Counted from the first letter of the stretch, positions 45,069 to 54,197 are shown. The stretch is 64,000 bases of DNA from Ruegeria sp. THAF57 (GCF_903914075.1 NZ_CAIWNQ010000002.1:434001-498000), one strand, 5' to 3'. The notes: generated by a model not told the origin, from the letters alone. Numbers and translations are program-made.

Positions 45069-45490
45069 CCGATCGGACGCACGCCCAAGCACCCGACGCT
45101 CATACACCAATTGTTGCGAAAGTCGCGGGGCGGCAAGTTGCACTCTACAACCCCCTCTAACCAGTCAATGAATAAACCGGTATGCGCTCAAAACAATAAC
45201 ATGCCGCCCACCTTGTGATGATGACATTGTGGCAAAACTGTGTCCACGATTCTTGCGGAAACGAATTGTTTCCAAAATGGAAACCAATTGTTATCAGCAA
45301 CTTAATATCAAATTGCGTGAATATTTGCAATAATGTTTCACCGTCGTGAAGCGCAGGGCAGTTACTGTTTCCGGATGGAAAACAGTGCCCCCCCAATGCC
45401 TTGAGTCAGGTTGTTTGGATGCCGTTCATCGTGACGCCCGAGAAACAGGGTATGGGCTCAAAATTGCGCTTTTCTTTTCGCAGATACCTT
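45069..45490. other. Convergent intergenic region with clustered GTTTCC sites and a strong stem-loop
   Basis: This 422-base stretch between two convergent genes has no convincing gene. It contains three half-sites spaced 11 bases apart (45257-45284). About 80 bases later comes a stem-loop at 45357-45390, in which CTGTTTCC and GGAAAACAG pair inside GGC/GCC flanks. Neither flanking gene has its promoter here, so an unannotated small RNA or a structural binding region is possible. Confidence 0.55.
45257..45284. promoter_or_regulatory. Triple half-site: GGAAAC-N5-GTTTCC-N5-GGAAAC
   Basis: GGAAAC (45257), GTTTCC (45268) and GGAAAC (45279) alternate in orientation at exactly 11-base steps. The right pair forms GTTTCCAAAATGGAAAC, matching the palindromes at 33298 and 35053. 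The 11-base step places all half-sites on one face of the helix, as expected for cooperative protein binding. Confidence 0.65.
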
Positions 45491-46207
45491 TCAATCGAAC
45501 CTGTAACCAAAGGCCTCGATATCCTCGCCGTAGCGCCGACCGATGATCTGGCGGGTGCGCTCATCAAACGCCGCGTGATAGCTTTCTGCGGCAGGTTTGA
45601 CATTCTGCGCGGCAATTCTGGGAAATGTCACACCTGTCAGGCTTTCAACCCTATCGAGATCAGCATCAAAGCATTCGATCTTGCCCACGAAATCGCAGAT
45701 CTGCACACCCGCACTGGTGGACAGGTGGCGCGTCTGCGACAGCCAGTGGCGGTCCGCCACAGCATCGCTTCCATAATCGCTGTCCAGCCACTCGACAAAC
45801 TCCGGGAACGGCATAAACGGGCGAATGCCTTCAAACCGCGACAGAATCGACAGCTTTGACGCCGTGACCGCATCAGCAATCTTGTCTTTCCAGCACGAAT
45901 GAACCCGAGACCAGGGATTGCGCACAAATGAAAACACAAAATAGTCCGGAAACCCGGCGGCAATTTCATCGGGCGTGCTATCGAATTCATGACCCGGCGT
46001 ATTGCCGCTGGCCTGAGCAAACATCCCCTGAACTGTACGACTGGCAACCTTTGGAATCGGCGCGGCCAGAACCTTCTGTTGTCGCAACACAAACCTCTCG
46101 GCCCGGGAATCGCAGCTTGGCGGCGTGCCTTGCCTAAGCAGCCTCAAACCATTGAACGCGACCCGCGACATGGTTGGAGAAAATAGGCGGCGGTGCCGAA
46201 GCTTCAT
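45491..46207 (-). CDS. Family 2 sulfotransferase
   Basis: The 238-residue protein has the carbohydrate sulfotransferase (sulfotransfer_2) layout. APIPKVASRTVQGMF is the 5'-phosphosulfate loop and FVFSFVRNPWSRVHSCWKDK the 3'-phosphate-binding motif. A middle segment, FPEFVEWLDSDYGSDAVADRHWLSQTRHL, is typical of bacterial members. It is a different family from the sulfotransferase at 25101-25982, so the polymer may be sulfated at two positions. GGAGGG lies 5 bases before the ATG. Confidence 0.86.
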   Translation of the reverse strand: MKLRHRRLFSPTMSRVAFNGLRLLRQGTPPSCDSRAERFVLRQQKVLAAPIPKVASRTVQGMFAQASGNTPGHEFDSTPDEIAAGFPDYFVFSFVRNPWSRVHSCWKDKIADAVTASKLSILSRFEGIRPFMPFPEFVEWLDSDYGSDAVADRHWLSQTRHLSTSAGVQICDFVGKIECFDADLDRVESLTGVTFPRIAAQNVKPAAESYHAAFDERTRQIIGRRYGEDIEAFGYRFD

Positions 46208-46532
46208 CCTAACCCTCCGCTCGCCATGCTGCTGTCTGGTGTCGCGTCAGCACGCTCGAATCCCTTCCGTATGGCCCTGTTTTTGAAAGATAACACATCC
46301 ATTTTGCCTTGTCCCAGTTCCGCAAGGACTTCACGCCCCACCTGCTGTGAACTGAACAAATACAAAACCGGCCCAAATGACTTGGTTATACACGATGATC
46401 TAAATTCTACGCATGACGACTAGCAAAGCCCTCAATAGCGCCCAAAAGCCCGCAAACAGGTGATTTTCATAGAAGGCAAACAGCCAACACCCAACCCCAA
46501 AAAGGCTAAACGCATGACGCTGTTTGAAAAAG
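46208..46532. other. Intergenic region between tRNA-Lys and the sulfotransferase gene
   Basis: This stretch holds the sulfotransferase promoter (reverse strand) and the tRNA trailer. After the tRNA 3' end the reverse strand reads CTTTTTC, which may help end the transcript. No gene is visible. Confidence 0.5.
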
Positions 46533-46608
46533 TGGTGAGCCGTGCAGGATTCGAACCTGCGACCCACTGATTAAAAGTCAGTTGCTCTACCAACTGAGCT
46601 AACGGCCC
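46533..46608 (-). tRNA. tRNA-Lys (anticodon TTT)
   Basis: The 76-base cloverleaf reads GGGCCGT at the 5' acceptor strand, pairing with ACGGCTC. It has the D-arm GCTCAGTTGGTAGAGC, an anticodon loop CTTTTAA giving TTT, a T-arm containing GGTTCGAATCC, and an encoded CCA (46535-46533). Transcribed leftwards. Confidence 0.97.
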
Positions 46609-46827
46609 ACTCTTTGTCTGGATCTACTCGATCCGTGGCGCTCTCTAAGGCATTTTCCCAACTGGGTTCAAGGCCTTTTTTGCGCCTCGTTTCGCCAACA
46701 ATTTCTTGCGTTTCGGCGTCCCGATAGGCGGCCTACTTAGGCAGGTGGCGCTGGGGGGTCAACCCCTTTTTTGAGGAATTTGTACTGCAGGCTGGATTCC
46801 CGTCCTGCGCAACGCTATATGCCCGCC

Positions 46828-47661
46828 ATGCAACAAGATCCAAACACCGGTTTGCCCTTCATTAAGATGCACGGGCTGGGCAATGACTTTGTCATTGTGG
46901 ACGCCCGCGCGCATTCCGCCGAAATTTCCTCTGCGTTGGCAAGGGGAATCGGTCACCGGCAGTTTGGTGTTGGATTTGACCAATTGGCCGTTATCGAAAA
47001 CGGCGAATCGGATGCGCATCTGGTATTCTACAATGCCGATGGGTCGACTTCGGCTGCCTGCGGGAATGCCACGCGCTGCATTGCGCGTTTTCTGATGGAG
47101 GAAACCGGAAAGTCAGCCCTGACCCTGACGACCGAGCGTGGAACGCTCTACGCGCAGGATGCAGGCGATGGCCTGACGTCGGTCAACATGGGACATCCTC
47201 AAACCGATTGGCGCGACATACCGCTGGCCGAGGATGTAGACACTCTGGAACTGCCAATCGAAGGCGGACCGACGGCCACGGGCATGGGCAACCCGCACTG
47301 TACATTCTTTGTAGAAGATGCCGACGCCATTCCCTTGACCGAGTTTGGCGCGCGCTTTGAACATCACCCGCTTTATCCCGAACGCACCAATGTGCAGGTA
47401 GCGCACGTGATCGGACCGGATCACATCCGTATGCGCGTATGGGAACGGGGTGTGGGCACCACCTTGGCCTCGGGCTCATCGTCCTGCGCAACTGCAGTGG
47501 CGGCTGCACGTCGCGGCCTGACAGGGCGCAAAGTACAGATTGAACTGGATGGCGGTACGATCTGGATTGATTGGAAAGACGACGGTGTCTGGATGACCGG
47601 CCCGACCTGCCATGTCTTCTCGGGCACACTGACGCCTGAGTTCCTGAGGACGCTTGGATGA
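46828..47661 (+). CDS. dapF: Diaminopimelate epimerase
   Basis: DapF interconverts LL- and meso-diaminopimelate for lysine and peptidoglycan synthesis. The 277-residue protein has FIKMHGLGNDFVIVDAR, the first active-site cysteine in STSAACGNATRC and the second in LASGSSSCATAVAA. The catalytic pair is therefore present. ATG 46828 is preferred; ATG 46819 three codons earlier is also possible. It overlaps mtaB by ATGA, a common pairing in Rhodobacteraceae. Confidence 0.95.
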   Translation: MQQDPNTGLPFIKMHGLGNDFVIVDARAHSAEISSALARGIGHRQFGVGFDQLAVIENGESDAHLVFYNADGSTSAACGNATRCIARFLMEETGKSALTLTTERGTLYAQDAGDGLTSVNMGHPQTDWRDIPLAEDVDTLELPIEGGPTATGMGNPHCTFFVEDADAIPLTEFGARFEHHPLYPERTNVQVAHVIGPDHIRMRVWERGVGTTLASGSSSCATAVAAARRGLTGRKVQIELDGGTIWIDWKDDGVWMTGPTCHVFSGTLTPEFLRTLG

Positions 47662-48914
47662 GCATCCCTAAATTCACCACCCTGGGCTGCCGCCTGAACG
47701 CCTATGAGACCGAGGCGATGAAAGAACTGTCGCAGCAGGCGGGCCTGTCGAACGCTGTCGTGGTGAATACCTGCGCCGTCACGGCCGAGGCCGTCCGCAA
47801 GGCCCGGCAGGAAATCCGCAAGCTGCGCCGCGAAAACCCCGATGCGCGGCTGATCGTAACCGGTTGCGCCGCCCAGACCGAACCCGAAACCTTCGCCCAA
47901 ATGGACGAGGTCGACGCCGTTATCGGCAATACCGAAAAGATGCAGCCTGACACCTGGAAAGGCATGGCAGCCGATTTCATCGGCCAGACCGAGGCGGTGC
48001 AAGTCGACGACATCATGTCCGTGACCGAAACCGCAGGCCACCTGATCGACGGGTTCGGCACGCGGTCGCGTGCCTATGTGCAGGTCCAGAACGGCTGTGA
48101 CCACCGCTGCACCTTCTGCATCATCCCCTATGGCCGCGGTAACTCGCGCAGCGTCCCTGCGGGCGTGGTAGTGGATCAGATCAAGCGGTTGGTAGACCGA
48201 GGCTATAATGAGGTGGTGCTGACCGGCGTCGACCTGACCTCATGGGGCGCAGACTTGCCAGCCCAGCCCAAGCTGGGCGATCTGGTGATGCGCATCCTCA
48301 GGCTGGTACCGGACCTGCCGCGCCTGCGGATCAGCTCGATCGACTCGATCGAGGTGGATGAAAACCTGATGCAGGCCATCGCGACCGAGCCGTGCCTGAT
48401 GCCCCACCTGCACCTGTCGCTGCAACATGGCGACGACCTGATCCTGAAGCGCATGAAACGCCGCCATCTGCGCGACGATGCCATCCGCTTCACTCAAGAG
48501 GCCCGCAAGCTGCGCCCCGACATGACCTTTGGCGCGGATATCATTGCAGGCTTCCCCACTGAAACGGACGCCCATTTCGAAAATTCGCTCAAGCTGGTCG
48601 CGGATTGCGACCTGACTTGGCTGCACGTCTTTCCCTATTCCAAGCGCGAAGGCACCCCCGCAGCCCGCATTCCACAGCAAATCAACGGCAACATCATCAA
48701 AGCCCGCGCCGCCCGCCTGCGCGCCGCCGGAGAGGCTCAGGTCACCAAGCACCTGACCGCCCAACTGGGCAAAACTCATCACATCCTGATGGAAAACCCC
48801 ACCATGGGCAGAACCGAGCAATTCACCGAAGTCACATTCACCTCTCCGCAACCCGAAGGCCAGATCGTCACCGCCACGATCACGGATCACACCGGTAGCC
48901 AACTCAAAGCCTGA
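47658..48914 (+). CDS. mtaB: tRNA t6A37 methylthiotransferase MtaB
   Basis: MtaB adds a methylthio group to t6A at position 37 of tRNAs reading ANN codons. The 418-residue protein has an N-terminal UPF0004 domain (TLGCRLNAYETEAM; VNTCAVTAEA; VTGCAAQ, three cluster-binding cysteines). The radical-SAM domain carries CDHRCTFCIIPYGRG (C-x3-C-x2-C), and a short C-terminal TRAM-like domain follows (about 355-415). It is translationally coupled to dapF. Confidence 0.94.
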   Translation: MSIPKFTTLGCRLNAYETEAMKELSQQAGLSNAVVVNTCAVTAEAVRKARQEIRKLRRENPDARLIVTGCAAQTEPETFAQMDEVDAVIGNTEKMQPDTWKGMAADFIGQTEAVQVDDIMSVTETAGHLIDGFGTRSRAYVQVQNGCDHRCTFCIIPYGRGNSRSVPAGVVVDQIKRLVDRGYNEVVLTGVDLTSWGADLPAQPKLGDLVMRILRLVPDLPRLRISSIDSIEVDENLMQAIATEPCLMPHLHLSLQHGDDLILKRMKRRHLRDDAIRFTQEARKLRPDMTFGADIIAGFPTETDAHFENSLKLVADCDLTWLHVFPYSKREGTPAARIPQQINGNIIKARAARLRAAGEAQVTKHLTAQLGKTHHILMENPTMGRTEQFTEVTFTSPQPEGQIVTATITDHTGSQLKA

Positions 48915-49003
48915 TCCGCGCTTCATCTGGCCAAAAATATCCCGGGGATGAATTGGCCGCAGGCCAAGAAGGGGCTGGCCCCTTCACCCCGCCATCAACA
49001 AAA

Positions 49004-49032
49004 AACCCCCGCTACCGGGTGGCGCGGGGGTT
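49004..49032 (-). terminator. Rho-independent terminator of petABC
   Basis: AACCCCCGC (49004-49012) pairs with GCGGGGGTT (49024-49032). On the reverse strand the stem is followed by a T-rich run (complement of 48999-49005). It lies 24 bases beyond the petC stop. Confidence 0.85.
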
Positions 49033-49055
49033 AAAATTTCTAGCTGTCGAAAACC

Positions 49056-49841
49056 TTAGACGGTCTTCTTGCCTTTCACACCAGCCCACAAGCGCTTGTT
49101 CACAAGGTACAGCAGGACCGACAGAACAGACAGGAACAGCACGCCGACAAAGCCGGAATACTTACGCTCCATCATCTTCGGCTCGGCAGTCCACATCAGG
49201 AAGGCCGCAATATCCTCGGACATGGCTTCGACGGTGGCCGGGTGACCATCCGCGAATTCCACCTGATCCTCGGACAGCGGAGGCGCCATTGAGATCCAAC
49301 CGCCGGGGAAGGCTTTGTTCTCATAAAGAACGGTGCCTGCCTCTTCCTTTTCCTCACCGGTGTAACCATCCAGCAGAGAGGCGATGTATTCCGCACCACC
49401 CATACCTTTGAACAGTTGGTTGATCCCCAGACCATAGGGGCCGTGGAAACCGGCGCGGGCCTTCGCCATCAGGCTCAGGTCCGGTGCGCCAACGCCGTTA
49501 TTGGCCGGGAAGTGGTCGGTGGGAATTGCCGGGCGGAAATCGTCCAGCTCAGGATCGAACACTTCGAAGTTACTCGCCGCATAGGCGATGACTTCTTCTT
49601 CCGAATACCCCAGCGCTTCGAGATCACGCAGAGGTACGTATTGCAGGCCGTGGCAGGCCGCGCAAACCTCGGTATAGATCTGAAGACCACGCTGAAGCTG
49701 GTGCTTGTCCCAGGTGCCAAAAGGCCCTTCGAACGAGAAGTGGAAATCCTCGATATGCTGCTCGCCGCCGCCTGCGGCGTATGACGCAGCAGGGGTAAGA
49801 GCCAAAGCAAACGCGGCACCGATTGCAAGTTTCTTGAACAT
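49056..49841 (-). CDS. petC: Cytochrome c1 of the bc1 complex
   Basis: The 261-residue precursor has a signal peptide (ending ASYAAGGG) and the c-type haem motif CAACH near residue 60. The axial Met lies in the [13 protein letters not shown] region. A single C-terminal anchor (about 233-252; [23 protein letters not shown]) holds it in the membrane. It passes electrons from the Rieske protein to soluble cytochrome c. It is the last gene of petABC. Confidence 0.96.
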   Translation of the reverse strand: MFKKLAIGAAFALALTPAASYAAGGGEQHIEDFHFSFEGPFGTWDKHQLQRGLQIYTEVCAACHGLQYVPLRDLEALGYSEEEVIAYAASNFEVFDPELDDFRPAIPTDHFPANNGVGAPDLSLMAKARAGFHGPYGLGINQLFKGMGGAEYIASLLDGYTGEEKEEAGTVLYENKAFPGGWISMAPPLSEDQVEFADGHPATVEAMSEDIAAFLMWTAEPKMMERKYSGFVGVLFLSVLSVLLYLVNKRLWAGVKGKKTV

Positions 49842-49858
49842 GTTTCCGGTCCCTCTTC

Positions 49859-51190
49859 TTACTCGGCCGGCGTGGCGTCGGCGTCAGCCTTGCCATAATG
49901 CGCGTTGAAGTCTTCTTCGATCGTCTCCGGCTGGGCATCGGGTTTTTCGATAACACCCAGGATCGGCAGGATCACGAAGAAATAGGCGAACCAGTAGGCG
50001 GACGCGATCAGCGAGAAGGTCGCATAAGGCTCCTCTGCGGGCATCGCACCCAGCCACATCAGGGCAAAGAAGTCGATGATCAGTAGGTAGAACCACCATT
50101 TGAACATCGGACGGTACTTGCCCGAACGCACAGTCGAGGTGTCCAGCCACGGGGCTAGGGCCATCGCCAGGATTGCACCGAACATCGCCAGAACACCAAA
50201 GAACTTGGCGTCGATGATGCCACCAGTGATAAAGCTGGCAAATTGCACAACCCAGACCTCCCCGGTGAAGGCACGTAGGATCGCATAGAACGGCAGGAAG
50301 TACCATTCGGGCACGATGTGCGCCGGAGTAACCAGCGGGTTGGCCTCGATGTAGTTGTCCGGGTGGCCCAGATAGTTCGGCATGAAGCCGACAACCGCCC
50401 AGAACACGACCAGGATCACGGCCAGCGCGAACAGGTCCTTGATCACAAAATACGGCCAGAACGGCAGCGTGTCTTTCTCGGCTTCGGCTTTCGACCCGCG
50501 ACGCACTTCAACACCTGTGGGGTTGTTGTTGCCGGTGGTGTGGAAGGCCCAGATATGCACGACAACCAGCGCCGCAATCACGAACGGCAGCAGATAGTGC
50601 AGCGAGAAGAAGCGGTTCAGCGTGGCGTTGTCCACCGCCGGTCCGCCCAGCAACCAGGTCTGGATTGCGTCACCCACAAACGGGATCGCGCCAAACAGGC
50701 CGGTAATCACGGTCGCACCCCAGAAGGACATCTGACCCCAGGGCAGAACATAGCCCATGAAGGCGGTGCCCATCATCATCAGGTAGATCAACATCCCGAT
50801 GATCCACGTGATTTCACGCGGGGCTTTGTACGACCCGTAAAACAGGCCACGGAAGATGTGAATGTAGACCGCAACAAAGAACAGCGACGCGCCGTTCATG
50901 TGCAGGTATCGCAGCATATAGCCGCCATTCACGTTGCGCATGATGTGTTCGATGCTGGCAAAGGCCAGATCAACATGCGGGGTGTAGTGCATCACCAGAA
51001 CGATACCGGTGACAATCTGCAGCGCCAGGCAGAACGCCAGGACGATGCCCCAGATCCACCACCAGTTCAGGTTCTTGGGGGTGGGGATCATGATGGTGTC
51101 GTAAATCAGGCCGACGATGGGCAGGCGGCTGTTCAGCCACTTCTCGCCGTTTGTCTTCGGCTCGTAATGATCGTGGGGAATTCCGGACAT
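49859..51190 (-). CDS. petB: Cytochrome b of the bc1 complex
   Basis: The 443-residue protein has eight membrane spans. The haem-ligand histidines lie in [34 protein letters not shown] and in [27 protein letters not shown]. The quinol-site PEWY motif is present ([11 protein letters not shown]). It forms the Qo and Qi sites. GGGAG lies 6 bases before ATG 51190; an upstream in-frame extension is not real. It starts 11 bases after the Rieske gene. Confidence 0.97.
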   Translation of the reverse strand: MSGIPHDHYEPKTNGEKWLNSRLPIVGLIYDTIMIPTPKNLNWWWIWGIVLAFCLALQIVTGIVLVMHYTPHVDLAFASIEHIMRNVNGGYMLRYLHMNGASLFFVAVYIHIFRGLFYGSYKAPREITWIIGMLIYLMMMGTAFMGYVLPWGQMSFWGATVITGLFGAIPFVGDAIQTWLLGGPAVDNATLNRFFSLHYLLPFVIAALVVVHIWAFHTTGNNNPTGVEVRRGSKAEAEKDTLPFWPYFVIKDLFALAVILVVFWAVVGFMPNYLGHPDNYIEANPLVTPAHIVPEWYFLPFYAILRAFTGEVWVVQFASFITGGIIDAKFFGVLAMFGAILAMALAPWLDTSTVRSGKYRPMFKWWFYLLIIDFFALMWLGAMPAEEPYATFSLIASAYWFAYFFVILPILGVIEKPDAQPETIEEDFNAHYGKADADATPAE

Positions 51191-51201
51191 CTGGGTCTCC
51201 C

Positions 51202-51786
51202 TTAGCCGAGTTTGATGGTGCTGTTGTCCGTCCACTCAGCGGGCGGGACAGGCAGGTTTTCAGGCGCGGGGCCTTTGCGGATTCGACCGGCAAGGTCGTA
51301 GTGCGAACCGTGGCAGGGGCAGAACCAACCGCCAAAGTCACCGGCATCGCCCAGCGGCACGCAGCCAAGGTGTGTACAGACGCCCATCTGAACCAGCCAC
51401 GCACCGGGTGCCTCACCCTCGGGCGAGGGCATCACGCGGTTTGCGTCGGTCGCAGGCGCGTCAGCCGGTTGGTTGAAGTTGCGTGCCAGCGGATCGGGCA
51501 GCGCATCAACGCCTTCGGCGTCCTGTTCTTTGGCCTCTTGGATCTCGGCACCGGTGCGGTGACGGATAAAGACGGGTTTACCCAGCCACTTGACAGTCAG
51601 CTGTGTCCCCGGCTCAACGCCGCTTACGTCCACACGGATCGAGGACAGCGCCTGAACGTCTGCCGAGGGGTTCATTTGGTTGATCAGGGGCCATACGGCT
51701 GCACCCGTCGCAACGACACCTGCGCCGCCAGCGACGTAGTAGAGGAAATCTCTGCGGGTGCCTTCGTGGTCTTCTGCGTGGGACAC
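51202..51786 (-). CDS. petA: Rieske iron-sulfur protein of the bc1 complex
   Basis: The 194-residue protein begins with a twin-arginine-type anchor ([22 protein letters not shown]). Cluster ligands lie in CTHLGCVPL and CPCHGSHYD, both Cys-His pairs. The start is GTG 51786, with GGAG 8 bases upstream. The open frame continues upstream to 51831 without similarity. It transfers electrons from quinol to cytochrome c1. Confidence 0.96.
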   Translation of the reverse strand: MSHAEDHEGTRRDFLYYVAGGAGVVATGAAVWPLINQMNPSADVQALSSIRVDVSGVEPGTQLTVKWLGKPVFIRHRTGAEIQEAKEQDAEGVDALPDPLARNFNQPADAPATDANRVMPSPEGEAPGAWLVQMGVCTHLGCVPLGDAGDFGGWFCPCHGSHYDLAGRIRKGPAPENLPVPPAEWTDNSTIKLG

Positions 51787-52273
51787 GAGGTTTTCTCCGA
51801 TTCCGGCGCCCGGAGGATACCGGGCAAACATGCATCAGCACCGCATCAAAGCGGCGTCTCATCGCGGCTATCTAGCCGGGAGAAATCGGTTCGTCCAGCG
51901 GTCATAGGCGCGCACTACGCCGCATCTGGGCATTCATGTCACAACGTAACCCTGAATTTTCAAGCCTCGGGGGGGTTTTTGGCAGGATTCCCGTTGATCG
52001 TCGCGCGTTCGTCGAAATGTGATTCGGATCAGCAGGATGCGCTGACAACCGATTTGCACAAAGACACCGAATCCGATGCGCCCCGCGTCGAATTGCAAAG
52101 TTTAGGCCAGAATTAGCCGCAAAAAAATCTACTTTTGCGTGATTTCGAGATACGTAAATATCAGATCAAAAATAGATATTTTCAATAATCCTTGAAACAC
52201 ATCATTTCGATTGCACTTTTAACGCGAATGCATAAAGGCGCAGGGAAATGCCACCGTTAACAGGACGCTTTTC
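51787..52273. other. Divergent regulatory region between petABC and the c2-like cytochrome gene
   Basis: This 487-base stretch has no credible gene. It carries the pet promoter leftwards and the cytochrome promoter rightwards. An AT-rich inverted repeat, AAATATC (52156-52162) and GATATTT (52175-52181), lies about 95 bases before the cytochrome start codon and could be an operator. No PetR-binding consensus is known to me, so none is assigned. Confidence 0.5.
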
Positions 52274-52717
52274 ATGCCAAACCCATCTGTACCCATTTTG
52301 ACCTTTGCGCTGCTTGCGTCGACTCAGGCCTTAGCTGCCGGTGATCCGGCGCGGGGCGAGGCACTCTATTTTCGCTGTTCGTCCTGTCACGCGATAATCA
52401 AGGACGGCGACGTTCTGGTTAAAGGTGGCATCACGGGCCCGAATCTCTATGGCGTTGTCGGCCGGGCAGCAGGAACCGAGAACGATTACCTGAACGGAAG
52501 CGAACGGCTGCCCGTTGGTCTTTTCACCGATGACATGATCCGATCCGGTCAGGAAGGCTTGATCTGGACCGAAGAGAACATCGCAGCCTACTCGAAAGAC
52601 CCGATCGGTTTCATTCAGGGTTTCCTGAACGACGAAAAAGCGCGCCCCAACATGAGCATCAAGCTGAAGGAAGGTGCTGAAGATATCGCGGCCTATCTCG
52701 CGACTTTCTCCAATTAA
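52274..52717 (+). CDS. cycA: Cytochrome c2-like periplasmic class I cytochrome c
   Basis: The 147-residue precursor has a signal peptide (about 21 residues, ending ALAAG) and the haem motif CSSCH. ITGPNLYGVVGRAAGTENDY is typical of the c2 family, as is a distal Met ligand in RPNMSIKL. It would carry electrons from the bc1 complex to cytochrome oxidase. Its position divergent from petABC fits that role. AGGA lies 9 bases before the ATG. The symbol is by similarity to Rhodobacter c2. Confidence 0.82.
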   Translation: MPNPSVPILTFALLASTQALAAGDPARGEALYFRCSSCHAIIKDGDVLVKGGITGPNLYGVVGRAAGTENDYLNGSERLPVGLFTDDMIRSGQEGLIWTEENIAAYSKDPIGFIQGFLNDEKARPNMSIKLKEGAEDIAAYLATFSN

Positions 52718-52729
52718 ACCATGATCTGG

Positions 52730-53341
52730 TCACGCGTCGCGCATCAGCGTGGCCAGCCATCCCAACTCGGCGCCGAGCCCGCCCGCAACACGTTCAGCCG
52801 CCGCTTCGCGCGCCTCGGCGGGTTTGTTCTGGTTCAGCTTCCAGGTTCCCTGAATATCGTCGACATACATCCGGCAGGGCACGATCATCCTTAGCATGCG
52901 ATCCAGCGCATCGGGCGACATCTTGTCAGCGGTCCATGCGGGCTTGGGCAACAGCCGCTTTTCGTAGAAGGCCGATTGCCGGTCCAAAAGCCCCCGCAAC
53001 TCGGCCTGAGGACGCTTTTCAATCCGTCCGGTCAGATGCACGGCGACATAGTTCCATGTGGGAACCTGATCTGTCAGGCCGTACCAATCCGGAGAAATAT
53101 ACCCATCCGGCCCGGATACCGCGATACGCCCAACGCGCGGGGCGGTCAGGGTGCGCACGATCGGATTCGACCGAACCAGATGCAGCTCGGCCATCGAGCC
53201 ATCGGAATTCAGCAGAAACGGCACATGGCTGATCAGCGGGGCGTCATCAGTGGACAGCGCCAAAGCCCCAAAGGCCCGGTTACGGGCAAAGTTGATGTGG
53301 CGGGTAAGGTCTTCGGCGCGGAAAGCCGGATTTGGGTGCAT
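52730..53341 (-). CDS. PaiB-like FMN-binding protein
   Basis: The 203-residue protein matches the FMN-binding negative transcriptional regulator (PaiB) family: FAALAL-type start (RNRAFGALALSTDDAPLISHVPFLL), PDGYISPDWYGLTDQVPTWNYVAVHLTG and GTWKLNQNKP. The fold is the pyridoxamine-phosphate-oxidase-like split barrel. In Bacillus PaiB is linked to repression of sporulation and protease genes, but its biochemical role elsewhere is unclear. It is divergent from the FMN riboswitch-ribH unit, a suggestive pairing for a flavin-binding protein. Confidence 0.85.
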   Translation of the reverse strand: MHPNPAFRAEDLTRHINFARNRAFGALALSTDDAPLISHVPFLLNSDGSMAELHLVRSNPIVRTLTAPRVGRIAVSGPDGYISPDWYGLTDQVPTWNYVAVHLTGRIEKRPQAELRGLLDRQSAFYEKRLLPKPAWTADKMSPDALDRMLRMIVPCRMYVDDIQGTWKLNQNKPAEAREAAAERVAGGLGAELGWLATLMRDA

Positions 53342-53400
53342 GGCATCTCTCCTGACGGAACGACTTGCAGATTCGCTTGGTCCTTGGCAAGGTCTGCCTC

Positions 53401-53543
53401 GTTCTCAGGGCGGGGCGGAATTCCCCACCGGCGGTATGCGGGCCATGACCCGTAAGCCCGCGAGCGGCCCCGGATTTTCCGGGGTGACAAGCAGATCTGG
53501 TGAGAAACCAGAGCCGACGGTTACAGTCCGGATGGAAGAGAAC
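53401..53543 (+). promoter_or_regulatory. FMN riboswitch (RFN element)
   Basis: The closing stem P1 is GTTCTC (53401-53406) with GAGAAC (53538-53543). Conserved core elements are AGGGCGGGGCGGAATTCCCC, ACCGGCGGTA, AGCCCGCGAGC and GAGCCGACGGTTACAGTCCGG. FMN binding should reduce expression of ribH downstream. A GC-rich hairpin at 53546-53570 (GCAG-CGCGCC-ATTT-GGCGCG-A-CTGC) follows without a T-tract, so whether control is transcriptional or translational is not clear. Confidence 0.96.
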
Positions 53544-53615
53544 GTGCAGCGCGCCATTTGGCGCGACTGCTCGTGATCGCCTTGGGTGACGTGTCTGTTT
53601 ACGAAGGAGATCACA

Positions 53616-54056
53616 ATGACACACACCCGCTATGCTTTCGTCAAAGCCAACTGGCATTCCGATATTGTCGATCAGGCGCTGGAAGGGTTCCAACAGCTTA
53701 TCCCCGCCGATCAGATTGACGTCTTCGACGTGCCCGGCGCGTTCGAGATGCCATTGCTGGCCCGCGGTCTGGCCCAAACCGGTAAATATGCCGCCATCGC
53801 CTGCGCCGCTTTCGTGGTGGATGGCGGTATCTACCGGCACGACTTCGTGGCGCAAGCCGTAGTCGACGGCCTCATGCGCGCCGGGCTGGACACGGGCGTT
53901 CCTGTCCTATCAGTCTCGCTGACACCGCACCAATATCAGGAAACAGACCACCACAATGCGATCTACCGCGCGCATTTCGTGGAAAAAGGCCGCGAGGCCG
54001 CGCAAGCCGCGCTCAAAATCACCAAAACCCGCGCTGCACTTCTGGAACCAGCCTGA
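53616..54056 (+). CDS. ribH: 6,7-dimethyl-8-ribityllumazine synthase, RibH2-like
   Basis: RibH joins dihydroxybutanone phosphate and the ribityl-pyrimidinedione to make lumazine, the riboflavin precursor. The 146-residue protein has DVFDVPGAFEMPLLARGLAQ and FVVDGGIYRHDFVAQAVVDGLM, which fit the lumazine synthase active site. The sequence is closer to the RibH2 form found with RibH1 in Brucella and other alphaproteobacteria. GGAG lies 6 bases before the ATG. It is the only riboflavin gene in the window and is preceded by the FMN riboswitch. Confidence 0.92.
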   Translation: MTHTRYAFVKANWHSDIVDQALEGFQQLIPADQIDVFDVPGAFEMPLLARGLAQTGKYAAIACAAFVVDGGIYRHDFVAQAVVDGLMRAGLDTGVPVLSVSLTPHQYQETDHHNAIYRAHFVEKGREAAQAALKITKTRAALLEPA

Positions 54057-54197
54057 CCCTTCTTCTGTTCAAAAATACTTCGGGGGAATCGCGGTTTGCC
54101 GCGATGGGGGCAGCGCCCCCTCCCCGCGCTCCAAACGCAAATCCGCTTGAGGCCCAAGGCTCTCCCCGCTAACACAACCCTCAAAGGAGCACGCCCT

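Noticed and set aside
45157..45396. A 79-codon minus-strand frame over the clustered GTTTCC sites
   Set aside because: No ribosome-binding site, no family features and unusual composition; the DNA is better explained as a regulatory or RNA-coding spacer.
46411..46522. Repeated CGCATGACG near 46411 and 46510
   Set aside because: A 9-base match twice in 100 bases beside a tRNA could suggest an attachment site, but there is no integrase or longer repeat and it does not match the tRNA end.
50318..51205. A 295-codon frame opposite petB
   Set aside because: Rich in His, Arg, Asp and Gln, as expected from the complement of a membrane-protein gene; no domain and no ribosome-binding site.
51151..52116. 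A 321-codon frame opposite petA and its upstream region
   Set aside because: It is antisense to a certain Rieske gene and its product has low-complexity, arginine- and glycine-rich sequence without domains.
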